Positions 8,251 to 15,909 of a DNA stretch of 43,347 nucleotides are shown here, piece after piece; positions within the stretch are counted from its first letter, which is position 1, and every line of letters starts with the position of its first letter. Below the pieces are notes generated by a model. It was not told the DNA's origin. It saw only the letters and a program-made list of their open reading frames with translations, and did no database searches. This stretch comes from Deltaproteobacteria bacterium. Lineage in GTDB: Bacteria; Desulfobacterota; Desulfobaccia; Desulfobaccales; 0-14-0-80-60-11. Position numbers and translations under genes: made by a program. The stretch lies in the NCBI GenBank assembly GCA_003599195.1, contig QZIZ01000155.1, positions 1-43,347 on the forward strand. Direction: 5' to 3'.

Positions 8251-8337
8251 GCCGAAGTGGTGGAACCTGGTAGACACGCCATCTTGAGGGGGTGGTGGGG
8301 AATACCCGTGCGGGTTCAAATCCCGCCTTCGGCACCA
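8251..8337 (+). tRNA. tRNA-Leu(GAG), CCA encoded
   Basis: A complete class II tRNA. The acceptor stem is GCCGAAG (8251-8257) with CTTCGGC (8327-8333), then discriminator A and an encoded CCA. The anticodon stem CCATC/GGTGG encloses the loop TTGAGGG with anticodon GAG at 8286-8288. A long variable arm (TGGGG-AATA-CCCG) and the T arm GCGGG-TTCAAAT-CCCGC follow. It decodes CUC/CUU leucine codons. A recombinase remnant lies directly next to its 3' end. Confidence 0.97.
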
Positions 8338-8350
8338 TATTAGTAATATA

Positions 8351-8378
8351 GGCGTAATTCTTAGGAGTTACGCCTTTT
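8351..8378 (+). terminator. Intrinsic terminator of the secG/tRNA-Leu unit
   Basis: GGCGTAATTC (8351-8360) pairs with GAGTTACGCC (8365-8374) around TTAG, with one G-T pair, followed by TTTTATTAT. It lies 13 bases after the tRNA CCA end. Confidence 0.88.
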
Positions 8379-8825
8379 ATTATACTGGCAATTCTGGGCG
8401 TCCAGGTTCCCGCAAGACATGGCCAGGGCCTCTCCCAGGCGCATCCCGGACATGGCCATTGTTTCCAAGATGAGAGGGTATGGCTCCCGTAACTTGTCCC
8501 ATGCCGCCTCCAGCAGCCGTCCCAGGTCTTTCTGGTTGAAAGGGTCAGGTTCGTTGAGGCTACGCTTGTTTTTCGGCGGTAGAATCTTCTTGAGCAAGCC
8601 ATATGCCGGATTCTTATCCAAATAGCCGAGGTCAATCGCTTCGGAGAAGATCCCGGAAATGACCGCATGGACCACTTCCACCGTATTTGCAGCCCGAATC
8701 TTCATAAGATCCACCAGCAACTTTTTCACCTTCACCCGGTCCACCTGATCCAGGGGTAGGTTGTGCAAGGGCTGAAGAAAACTTCTGGTAATGCAACGGG
8801 CCAAGCGGGAGTTTCCCGCCCGCAC
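8361..8825 (-). pseudogene. Truncated tyrosine recombinase/phage integrase
   Basis: The readable protein carries an integrase core-binding domain (LPLDQVDRVKVKKLLVDL, then AANTVEVVHAVISGIFSEA and GYLDKNPAYGLLKKI). It is followed by only the first part of the catalytic domain, with LLEAAWDKL and the arginine box SGMRLGEALAM. It then breaks: the later HxxR and tyrosine boxes are missing, and the last few residues are read through the tRNA terminator. The N-terminal arm-binding part is also missing. Full-length tRNA-targeting integrases have about 350-400 residues, and about 150 remain. Lying beside tRNA-Leu it marks an old integration site. It is not expected to be active. Confidence 0.85.
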
Positions 8826-9211
8826 CCGCGACCTGGCCTTTCGCCGGCAAGACGTATGTCATACCAACCCACCTTACCGCACAGGGCAGACCTCAAGGGT
8901 GACCCAGGCCCAGGGACTACTGCGCGGAGGCTTTGAACACCTAACTTTTTGTTTTTGGAATTAAGTTAGACGCAGATGTCCGTTGCAGATCAATGAAATC
9001 CACTTGGATCCGCTTTTTGGATCGACTACTGGTACCCAGTAGTCTTCTTGGTGGGTTCAGCCACAAAATGTAGCTGCGTTGCGGATGGATGATGGGTCGA
9101 TTAAATTTCCGGGTTAGCCTCCTCTTGTTTCATTTGCGATTTTTTTTCATGGTTCATTTTAAGGAAGACAATCAGATCTGTAATAAGGGCTGGTTGTTGG
9201 TCCAGACCGAT
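8826..9211. other. Gene-free stretch with short dyads between integrase remnant and manC
   Basis: About 390 bases without a credible gene. Frames here are short or are shadows of manC. It contains the inverted pair CTAACTT (8941-8947) and AAGTTAG (8963-8969), the direct words GGATC at about 9006 and 9019, and the strong dyad at 9024-9044. This is probably debris of the element that carried the integrase plus the 3' flank of the polysaccharide locus. Confidence 0.55.
9024..9044. repeat. Perfect 9-bp dyad
   Basis: GACTACTGG (9024-9032) and CCAGTAGTC (9036-9044) are perfectly complementary around TAC. There is no T-run on either side, so it is not a standard terminator. It could be a protein-binding site or a recombination-element end. 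Confidence 0.7.
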
Positions 9212-10681
9212 TTATCGGTGGGAACCGGGAGAGCCAACGGTCTGGCTCTGGTCGGCATTTTCAGGAAGTCGCCAGAAGTCATCGTCCAGGCGGACAATGT
9301 CATCTTCCTCAAGGTACGTGCCGGTTTGTACTTCAATGATTTTTACTGGTTCTTGTCCAGGATTCTCCAGACGGTGAAAAGTCTTAAGCGGCACAAAAAC
9401 GCTTTCATTAACAGGCACAGCCAGGTTCTCGTTGCCGATGGTGACCATGGGTGTCCCTTCCACTACAACCCAATGTTCCGTTCGGTATCGGTGGAGCTGC
9501 AGGCTTAGCCTTTTACCCGGAGCCACCACAATTTCCTTTACTTTATAGCAAGGGCCTTGAGCTATAATCTGATAATGCCCCCAGGGATGCTCCACAGTGG
9601 GATGTTGCACCGATTCTTCCAGATTCAGGTTGGTCAACCTCTCCACTAAGCCTTTCACATCCTGGACCCGATCCCGATGGCAGACCAGGGAAGCGTCTGC
9701 GGTGTCCACTACGATGACATCTTCCAAACCGATGGTGCCAACCAGACGGTTCTGAGCGAAGATGAGGCAATTCCGGCTATCCAAGTCCTCAACCCGGCCC
9801 ACCTTGGTATTGCCCCGGCTGTCCTTTTTGAGTAGCCTATAAAAGGCCTCCCAAGTTCCTACGTCGCTCCATTCCAGGTCCGCGGGCACCACTGCTACGT
9901 TGGCCGCCTTTTCCATGATGCCCTGGTCCAGGGAAATGCTGGGGATTTTCCGATAGGTTTCTTCCAGGGATTGATCTCTCTCCCCCAACAGGCGCAGTTC
10001 CTGATGAAGGTCCGGGAGATATCTGGCCAAGGCGTCAAGGATTACGTCTCGGCGAAACAGGAACATGCCGCTGTTCCAGTAATATCCACCGTCCGACAAG
10101 AAAGCCTGGGCTCGGGATAATTCCGGCTTTTCAATGAACGCGGCGCATTGATAGCCGTACCCATTGGCCCCTAAGGCTTTGCCGGCCTTGAGATAACCAT
10201 AGCCCGTGTCAGGACGGGTCGGCTTAATGCCGAAGGTCACCAGATAGCCTGCCTGGGCCAGCTCCGCTCCCTGGTCCAGGGCCCGAAAGAATTCGGTTTG
10301 GTTGCCGATATAATGGTCCGCAGGGAAAACGGCCATGATATCGGTATCGGTTTCCAGGGGGAGGACTATTGCGGCCAGCCCCACCGCAGCCGCAGTATTG
10401 CGTCCTTGGGGTTCCAGCCACACCTTGATATCGGTCCACCCTTTACGAAACAGGTCCAAATTGATGACATCGGCTTGGGCGGCATTGCTGACCACCGCCA
10501 GGCGGGTTAAAGGGATGCGGGGCAGGAGCCGCTCAATGGTGGCCTGAAGCAAAGACTCCGAGCCCAGCAGCTTAAGCACTTGCTTGGGGTATTGGGAGCG
10601 GCTCAGGGGCCAGAAGCGGGTCCCCGAACCCCCTGCCAGGATGACGCCATAAAGGGGTAAACCGTTACCTGTCTCCATCAT
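9212..10681 (-). CDS. manC: Mannose-1-phosphate guanylyltransferase / mannose-6-phosphate isomerase
   Basis: A 489-residue bifunctional type II enzyme that makes GDP-mannose. The N-terminal domain has the nucleotidyltransferase signature AGGSGTRFWPLSR (about 16-28) with YPKQ following, and EKP later. The C-terminal cupin (about 360-470) carries QLH, then TEHWVVVEGTP and FHRLEN, which supply the metal ligands for mannose-6-phosphate isomerisation. The length matches ManC/AlgA/CpsB. AGAGGTGGG precedes two adjacent ATG codons (10681 and 10678), and either may be used. It is the last gene of the polysaccharide block and supplies GDP-mannose, the substrate of the 3,5-epimerase at 21411-22433. Confidence 0.95.
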   Translation of the reverse strand: MMETGNGLPLYGVILAGGSGTRFWPLSRSQYPKQVLKLLGSESLLQATIERLLPRIPLTRLAVVSNAAQADVINLDLFRKGWTDIKVWLEPQGRNTAAAVGLAAIVLPLETDTDIMAVFPADHYIGNQTEFFRALDQGAELAQAGYLVTFGIKPTRPDTGYGYLKAGKALGANGYGYQCAAFIEKPELSRAQAFLSDGGYYWNSGMFLFRRDVILDALARYLPDLHQELRLLGERDQSLEETYRKIPSISLDQGIMEKAANVAVVPADLEWSDVGTWEAFYRLLKKDSRGNTKVGRVEDLDSRNCLIFAQNRLVGTIGLEDVIVVDTADASLVCHRDRVQDVKGLVERLTNLNLEESVQHPTVEHPWGHYQIIAQGPCYKVKEIVVAPGKRLSLQLHRYRTEHWVVVEGTPMVTIGNENLAVPVNESVFVPLKTFHRLENPGQEPVKIIEVQTGTYLEEDDIVRLDDDFWRLPENADQSQTVGSPGSHR

Positions 10682-10832
10682 CCCACCTCTTTTTGTAGAG
10701 CTATTTCTTCGCCGACGATCTCTTACACCAAACTCTTGATCTCTTCTAGCCCTTCCTCACTGGCAGCCTCGCAATTCCGACTCGAGCCCGGATGTCATAT
10801 TCACGAAAGATGAGAGGGTTCAATATTATCCT

Positions 10833-11582
10833 TTAGGCGAGCGAAATTACCCTCTTTTCAGGGGATTGCAGATTAAATCCAGCCTTCTGGGCGTCGTTAT
10901 AAAACATTTTGACGGTATCTAGAGAATAGTCGTGCAGGTCTTTGCCGACCAGGGATAGCTTCTTCAGCACATCATTGGTTACAGTGATGATGTGGCAACC
11001 AATGGCGTCGGCCTGGAAGATGTTCAGCAGTTCCCGGGGGCTGGCCCAGAGAAGCTCCTGGTCGGGATATATGCTGAGAAGTTCTACCGCGGCGGCCATG
11101 AGCGGTATCGGATCTCGGCCGGTATCGGCGATTCGCCCGGCAAAAACCGAGATAATGGCGGGTGGGCCGTTACCTAAAGCCTCGCTCACATCCCGCACTT
11201 GGTCCAGGGTCATCAGCGCGGTTACGTTGAGTTTCACCCCGGCCCGGGCCAGTTTGCGAATCAGGTCGTAGGACGGTTGTTTTTTGGTGTTGGTAACTGG
11301 AATCTTAATATTAATGTTCTCCCCCCAGGAAGAAATCTCCAAGGCCTGCCTTTCCATTTCCGGGAAATCGTCAGCGAAGACTTCAAAAGAGATGGGACGA
11401 TCGGGAATGGCAGCCACAATCTCCTGGGCAAAACTTTTGTAATCACATACGCCTGCCTTGCACATCAAGGTCGGGTTGGTGGTGAAGCCTTGAATAAGAG
11501 GGTTGGCGTACATTTCCAACATGCCTGCTTTATCCGCGCCGTCTGCAAAAATTTTTACCCTTAAATTTGGTAGGTTATTCAT
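10833..11582 (-). CDS. tal: Transaldolase-family protein
   Basis: A 249-residue transaldolase/fructose-6-phosphate-aldolase family protein. The Schiff-base lysine is Lys93 in NINIKIPVTN. Other family marks are IFADGAD near the N-terminus, GFTTNPTL, LNVTALMT, ISVFAGRIADTG and LWASPRE. Such enzymes move a three-carbon dihydroxyacetone unit between sugar phosphates. Its ATG overlaps the stop of the HAD phosphatase gene by 4 bases (ATGA). It therefore belongs to the sugar-activation module and is not a stray housekeeping gene. In that place it could build a higher-carbon ketose phosphate, as LmbR does in lincomycin biosynthesis, or feed sedoheptulose 7-phosphate. The family is sure, the substrate is not. 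Confidence 0.9.
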   Translation of the reverse strand: MNNLPNLRVKIFADGADKAGMLEMYANPLIQGFTTNPTLMCKAGVCDYKSFAQEIVAAIPDRPISFEVFADDFPEMERQALEISSWGENINIKIPVTNTKKQPSYDLIRKLARAGVKLNVTALMTLDQVRDVSEALGNGPPAIISVFAGRIADTGRDPIPLMAAAVELLSIYPDQELLWASPRELLNIFQADAIGCHIITVTNDVLKKLSLVGKDLHDYSLDTVKMFYNDAQKAGFNLQSPEKRVISLA

Positions 11583-12187
11583 AATTCTTCTCCCTTAAGT
11601 AATTGTGTTACACTGGGTTTATAGGTTTTCTGCTTTTTCCCGGGTCCTGGCTTTTGTCCTTTCAAAATCCAGGTTGCCGCGTCAAGAAGGGAGGCAGCCT
11701 GGAAATCCGGTTTCCTCCGGTCTGCATCCAGAAGCGGAACGGTGCCGATAAGAATAGTTTTGCAGCCGACCCTTTGACCGGCCTCGATATCGGTCCAGCG
11801 GTCTCCCACCATAAAACTCTGGGGCAAATCAATCCCCCAGGAGTTGCTGGCCTTGAGGAGTAAACCAGGCTTCGGTTTGCGGCAAAGGCAATTATCCTGG
11901 TTGTCGTGATAACAGACCTGAAAATCATCTAATATTAGATCACGCTGCAGCTGGCTATTGATCGCCTCGACCACCTCCCGGGACTGGGTGCCACGGGCCA
12001 CATCGGGCTGATTGCTGGCCACGATGAGAAGAAAACCGGCGCGGCGCAAGTCGTTGCAGGCTTCCTCCACCCCCGGCAATATTTCCAATTCTACCAAGTT
12101 GGCCGGAGGATGAGTTTTTCCATCTCGATAGAGGTAAGTGCGGTTCAGTACCCCGTCCCTATCCAAAAAGATAGCTCGTCGTTTCAT
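11579..12187 (-). CDS. GmhB-like HAD-IIIA sugar bisphosphate phosphatase
   Basis: A 202-residue HAD phosphatase of the GmhB type. The nucleophile and acid pair are Asp9 and Asp11 in FLDRDGVLN. The zinc loop characteristic of GmhB is complete: Cys92, His94, Cys100 and Cys102 (CYHDNQDNCLC), followed by RKPKPG and VGDRWTDIEAG. GmhB removes the 7-phosphate from heptose 1,7-bisphosphate, and LmbK does the same for an octose 1,8-bisphosphate. The ATG at 12187 overlaps the SIS gene stop by 4 bases (ATGA). An in-frame extension upstream only shadows that gene. It also overlaps the transaldolase by 4 bases. It would act after the GHMP kinase and before the nucleotidyltransferase. Confidence 0.92.
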   Translation of the reverse strand: MKRRAIFLDRDGVLNRTYLYRDGKTHPPANLVELEILPGVEEACNDLRRAGFLLIVASNQPDVARGTQSREVVEAINSQLQRDLILDDFQVCYHDNQDNCLCRKPKPGLLLKASNSWGIDLPQSFMVGDRWTDIEAGQRVGCKTILIGTVPLLDADRRKPDFQAASLLDAATWILKGQKPGPGKKQKTYKPSVTQLLKGEEL

Positions 12188-12780
12188 TTTACGGACTCCC
12201 ATTTCATCTCCGCTGCTTGAAGTTGGGGATGAGACACGAGGAGGTGCCAAACCACCGCCTGAAAGGATTCCACGTGTGGGGTCACCGTGCCGGGATTGAC
12301 CGTGGGCACGATGACGCAGGCGCTGGAAACCTGCGCGGTATAACCCCCGTCGCGGCCTACCACGCCGATGCTCGTAGCTCCGACTTCCCTGGCATATTCC
12401 AGGCAGCGTACCAGGTTCATGCTGATCTGATGTTTATGGTTTCCGCCTCCCACCGAGAAAACCAACAGCATGTCCCGGCTTTTGAACCGGCTGACTTTCA
12501 GCCAGTTGACATAACTGGTATCCCAGCCGTCATCGTTGACCCGGGCCGTAAGTTCGGAAACATTGTCCGTAGGGGTATAGGCTTCGATCCCGGCGATTTT
12601 GCGAAAGTCATTTACCGCATGGGAGGCATGTCCGGCTCCCCCACCTGAACCGAGGATAAAGAGGCGGCCTCCTCTCTCCCTCAATTTCGCCAATTCACCC
12701 ACCATGCGGTCAATGGCTGCGATATCAAGCTGGGATAAAATTTGCCCGGCCTCGGCCAGATACTGTTTCGTGTAGGACAT
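12184..12780 (-). CDS. GmhA-like SIS-domain sugar-phosphate isomerase
   Basis: A 198-residue single SIS-domain protein. The phosphate-binding loop FILGSGGGAGHASHAVNDF (about 42-60) and FSVGGGNHKH, with a late PHVESFQAVVWHLL helix, match the phosphoheptose isomerase (GmhA) type. GmhA turns sedoheptulose 7-phosphate into heptose 7-phosphate. In the lincomycin pathway LmbN performs the matching isomerisation on an octulose phosphate. It starts 3 bases after the upstream epimerase, with GAGGTGATGT before the ATG, and overlaps the phosphatase by 4 bases. A second SIS protein lies at the other end of the locus (40096-40674). Confidence 0.9.
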   Translation of the reverse strand: MSYTKQYLAEAGQILSQLDIAAIDRMVGELAKLRERGGRLFILGSGGGAGHASHAVNDFRKIAGIEAYTPTDNVSELTARVNDDGWDTSYVNWLKVSRFKSRDMLLVFSVGGGNHKHQISMNLVRCLEYAREVGATSIGVVGRDGGYTAQVSSACVIVPTVNPGTVTPHVESFQAVVWHLLVSHPQLQAAEMKWESVK

Positions 12781-12783
12781 ACA

Positions 12784-13908
12784 TCACCTCGCAACTTTAA
12801 GTATGACACCTTGCTCTGCCATGATGCGTTCGGCCTCAAACAGATACTCTTCGGTGCCGGATTGGGTGTCCAGCCACTCCAGATACTGGCGGACATTCTC
12901 CTCCACGGGTATGGTAGGTTTCCAACCCAAGGCGGAAATGCGGCTGATGTCACTCACCGTGTGGCGGGTATCTCCCAACCGGAATTCGCCGGGTATCCGG
13001 GCTTCCAGGGAATTGCCGCTAACCTGAAGCATAATCCGGGCGAACTCGCTCACTGTTACAGCCCGACCGCCCCCGATATTAAAAGACATGCCATTGGCTC
13101 CAGGTCTTTCCAGGACCAGCAGGTTGGCCCGGGCCACATCATACACATTGACGTAATCCCGCAATTGCCGGCCGTCTTCGTAGCAGATGGGAGGCAGGCC
13201 GGCCCGGATTCGTAAGGCAAATCGGCGGGCAATTCCAGAATAGGCATTGTAAAAGGAATTGCGAGGTCCCTGGACATAGGTGTAGCGCATGGCCGCGGTG
13301 GAGATGCCGTAGCGCTGTCCCAGGTTGAAAGCCAACAGCTCGATGGCGTACTTGGAAATGCCATACGCGGTGTGGGGATGGTTGCAGGTGGCCTCATCAA
13401 TGAGTTGCGGTTCCGCCGGGGCGCCGCAACGGGGACATACGAATTCCCATTCCCCCTGCCGCAACTGCTCCACGGGCCTGGGGCCGGGATAAAAAATCGT
13501 CCCTTCCCTGGTGCACCGGTATCTCCCCTCCCCTGAAACCGCTTGGGAAGAAGCAAATACTATTTTCTTAACCGGGTAGCGCCGGGGATCGGCTACGATC
13601 AGCTCAAACAGCAGTGCAGTTGATTCGGTGTTGGTGTGAATGAACTGGCTGAAATCCGGCAGATAATCCTGGTAAGCAGCCAGGTGGAAGACAAAATCCA
13701 TGCCTTCCAGGGCTTTCGAGAGGTCGGCCCGATTTGCCACGTCTCCTTGGATAAACTCGGCCTCTTTCGGCACGTAGTCCGGCTTGCCCCGGGGGTGAAC
13801 CCGGGGCTGCAAGGAGTCGAGGATGCGGACCTCGTAACCCTTTTCCAGGAGCAGATCGACAGTATGGGAGCCGATAAATCCGGCGCCTCCGGTGACCAGG
13901 ACCTTCAT
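12784..13908 (-). CDS. NAD-dependent nucleotide-sugar epimerase/dehydratase with a four-cysteine insert
   Basis: A 374-residue extended SDR. The NAD loop is TGGAGFIG (6-13), and the active-site YxxxK is Tyr182/Lys186. Between the conserved SSQAV segment and the tyrosine there is an insert of about 50 residues with Cys132, a CPRC pair (158-161) and Cys175. This resembles a small zinc ribbon. Some dTDP-L-rhamnose 4-epimerase-like proteins carry a comparable CPxCG segment, which is from memory. The gene shares one base with the GHMP kinase (TGATG) and is followed 3 bases later by the SIS gene. In this module it would act on the activated sugar, changing stereochemistry at C4 or a nearby carbon. 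The substrate is unknown. Confidence 0.88.
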   Translation of the reverse strand: MKVLVTGGAGFIGSHTVDLLLEKGYEVRILDSLQPRVHPRGKPDYVPKEAEFIQGDVANRADLSKALEGMDFVFHLAAYQDYLPDFSQFIHTNTESTALLFELIVADPRRYPVKKIVFASSQAVSGEGRYRCTREGTIFYPGPRPVEQLRQGEWEFVCPRCGAPAEPQLIDEATCNHPHTAYGISKYAIELLAFNLGQRYGISTAAMRYTYVQGPRNSFYNAYSGIARRFALRIRAGLPPICYEDGRQLRDYVNVYDVARANLLVLERPGANGMSFNIGGGRAVTVSEFARIMLQVSGNSLEARIPGEFRLGDTRHTVSDISRISALGWKPTIPVEENVRQYLEWLDTQSGTEEYLFEAERIMAEQGVILKVAR

Positions 13909-14897
13909 CAGAAATTCACCAGCACTTTGGCGCCGTCAAAATCAAAGCTATAAGACATCTCTTTCAAGCCTTCGGAGATCAGAGCTTTCCGCAACTTCCC
14001 CTTCTTGCCATTGGGGCAATACAGCATGAGGAAACCTCCACCCCCGGCGCCGATGACCTTGCCGCCCAATACGCCATTTTCCCGGGCAATGCTATAGTAA
14101 CGCTCAATCTGCGGATTGCTGATTTTTCCGGAGCGCCGCTTCTTATTTTCCCAGTGTTTATGCAGGAGCAGGCCGAACTTGTCGAGTTCTCCTTTTTCCA
14201 AATATTCCTTCACCCGGAAGCCCAGTTCCTTGGTGAAATGCAGACTCTCCACCACCGTCTTGTCCTCCCGGAGGGTATCTTGTTTTTGGGTCTGAAGGAT
14301 CGCGTTGGCGCTGCGGGTTAAACCGGTATAAAAGAGCATAACCTGGGATTGAAGGTCTTCTATGGTGGTCTTGGAGATATTGGCCGCTTCAACCTGAACC
14401 TTGCCGTCTGTGGCGATATCCAAGCAGGTAATCCCACCAAAGGCCGCCAAATACTGATCTTGTTTACCCACCGGGTGCTGGGCCATCTCGATTTCAACTT
14501 TGCAGGAAAACTCCGCTACATCCTGGGTTGGCACCTTTCTCCGTTTAAGTTCATACAGGGCGGTGAGCAGGCAGACTAAGTAGGTGCCGGATGATCCCAG
14601 GCCGGTGCCGGCTGGCACATCAGCCATGGAAACGATCTCGACATTGTCATGGATGCCTAATAATTCCAAGGCAGGACGGACCAGATCGTGTTTTATCTGG
14701 GCAGGAGAATGAACCTCTTCATAGCGGGAATACTTAACCCGAATCAAATTATCAGCCGCCGGGCGATTAACATAAATAAAGACATACTTGTCAATGGCGG
14801 CGCTGAGGATAAAGCCGCCATAACTGGAATAATAGGAGGGCAGATCCGTGCCCCCCCCACCCAAAGTGATTCGCATGGGTGCCCGGGCCAGTATCAT
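13908..14897 (-). CDS. GHMP-family sugar kinase (HddA/LmbP-like)
   Basis: A 329-residue GHMP kinase. It has the N-terminal ARAPMRITLGGGGTDLPSYY, the ATP loop PAGTGLGSSG (95-104) and the C-terminal GAGGGGFLMLY. This set is characteristic of D-glycero-D-manno-heptose 7-phosphate kinase (HddA) and of the related octose kinase LmbP, both of which phosphorylate the anomeric position. AAAGGAGG 8 bases upstream supports the ATG at 14897. The gene begins a tightly overlapping run (kinase, epimerase, SIS, phosphatase, transaldolase). It is separated from the nucleotidyltransferase by a 283-base gap that holds a strong hairpin. Confidence 0.9.
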   Translation of the reverse strand: MILARAPMRITLGGGGTDLPSYYSSYGGFILSAAIDKYVFIYVNRPAADNLIRVKYSRYEEVHSPAQIKHDLVRPALELLGIHDNVEIVSMADVPAGTGLGSSGTYLVCLLTALYELKRRKVPTQDVAEFSCKVEIEMAQHPVGKQDQYLAAFGGITCLDIATDGKVQVEAANISKTTIEDLQSQVMLFYTGLTRSANAILQTQKQDTLREDKTVVESLHFTKELGFRVKEYLEKGELDKFGLLLHKHWENKKRRSGKISNPQIERYYSIARENGVLGGKVIGAGGGGFLMLYCPNGKKGKLRKALISEGLKEMSYSFDFDGAKVLVNF

Positions 14898-15138
14898 CCT
14901 GATACCTCCTTTCTATAAGGAACCGGCTGTTTGGTAACCTGGATCGAATGCAGCTTTACTGTAGGGCCCATCTATCAGGAGAAAGTTCCCCACATCCAGG
15001 GGAATGGAAGTATTAACCCATATTGAGATTATCTATGACGGCGTGGGGGATTATTACAGGATGGGAACCCACTCCGGCCTTTAGCCGAAGGTGCCTGCCC
15101 CATGCGAGGCGGAAAGGTTTCGATTTATCCATTTCCAG

Positions 15139-15178
15139 CCGCTTATTGCCCCTTGTAAAGTGGAGGGGCAATAAGCGG
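15139..15178. repeat. Long hairpin just after the nucleotidyltransferase stop
   Basis: CCGCTTATTGCCCC (15139-15152) is perfectly complementary to GGGGCAATAAGCGG (15165-15178). One further T-A pair and a G-T pair extend the stem to about 16 bp around an 8-base loop. It starts 2 bases after the stop codon of the gene at 15181-15909 (minus strand). No T-run follows on that strand, so it is not a classical terminator. It may be an mRNA-stabilising 3' hairpin or a short palindromic repeat. The rest of the 14898-15180 gap holds a smaller dyad, TTCCCC/GGGGAA (14986-15004). Confidence 0.85.
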
Positions 15179-15180
15179 AT

Positions 15181-15909
15181 TTACTGCCTGTTGGGAGAAA
15201 TTTTCTGCATTACCGACAAGGTGAGCGCGAGGTCATCCGGGGTGTCAATCCAAAGAAGGGTTTCTTCGGGGCCCAGGGTATAGCCGTACATGGGTTCACC
15301 TGCGGTCAACATTGCAGGCAGGATGTCATGGCCAAAATCACTGGCCCGGTCAGGAGGGATGAATTGATGTATTCCGGCTTCACAGAGCAATATACCGGCA
15401 TTGACCCAGTGGCTCAGCACTTCGTCGGCTGCCGGCTTTTCCTTGAAGCCGGAGATCCGGCCATCACCATTCAGGCCCACTACTCCGCTGGTACTGACAT
15501 CTTCCCGCCAGAATAGGCCCATGGTCAGAGTGGCTTTTCGGGCCAGATGCAGGCTCGCCATCCGCTCCAGGGAGCAATTCACCAGATTATCTGCATAGAG
15601 GACCCAGAATCTGGCCGTTGACAGGAACCGGCGCGCCCCCCAGAGAGCCCCGGCCGTGCCCAGCAATTCAGGCTCGTAAGAATATTCCAGATGCACGCCA
15701 AAGGTGTGGCCATTGCCAAAATAACCGGTGACCACCTCAGGATAATGATGCAGGTTGACCACCAAGTCGGTCACACCTTGTGATCGCAGCCATTCAATAT
15801 TCCATTGCAGCACCGGCTTGCCTGCCACCGGCACCAGACATTTAGGGAGCCGATCCGTCAAAGGGCGCAGTCTGGTTCCCAGACCTGCCGCCAGAAGCAT
15901 GGCTTTCAT
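15181..15909 (-). CDS. Sugar-phosphate nucleotidyltransferase (HddC/LmbO-like)
   Basis: A 242-residue nucleotidyltransferase of the short mannose-1-phosphate guanylyltransferase-like group. The signature is LLAAGLGTRLRPLTDRLPK (5-23). Other marks are PVAGKPVLQWNIEWL, LGTAGALW, the metal aspartate in YADNLV, and FKEKP. Proteins of this size next to a GHMP kinase, GmhA-like isomerase and GmhB-like phosphatase are the guanylyltransferase of GDP-heptose (HddC) or GDP-octose (LmbO) pathways, so GDP is the likely nucleotide. Sequence alone does not prove it. The ATG at 15909 overlaps the upstream oxidoreductase stop by 4 bases (ATGA). A long hairpin follows the stop codon. Confidence 0.88.
   Translation of the reverse strand: MKAMLLAAGLGTRLRPLTDRLPKCLVPVAGKPVLQWNIEWLRSQGVTDLVVNLHHYPEVVTGYFGNGHTFGVHLEYSYEPELLGTAGALWGARRFLSTARFWVLYADNLVNCSLERMASLHLARKATLTMGLFWREDVSTSGVVGLNGDGRISGFKEKPAADEVLSHWVNAGILLCEAGIHQFIPPDRASDFGHDILPAMLTAGEPMYGYTLGPEETLLWIDTPDDLALTLSVMQKISPNRQ

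Noticed and set aside
8072-8668. A 198-residue minus-strand frame crossing secG, tRNA-Leu and the integrase remnant, containing VPKAGFEPAR
   Set aside because: The VPKAGFEPAR segment is the antisense of the tRNA-Leu 3' part and is a well-known false protein in databases. The rest is a shadow of secG and the integrase.
9207-9218. CCGAT-TT-ATCGG mini-hairpin at the manC stop codon as a terminator
   Set aside because: Only a 5-bp stem overlapping the stop codon and no T-run on the minus strand.
9089-9508. A 139-residue plus-strand frame near the integrase remnant
   Set aside because: Most of it lies opposite the 3' end of manC, and the free part has no recognisable content.
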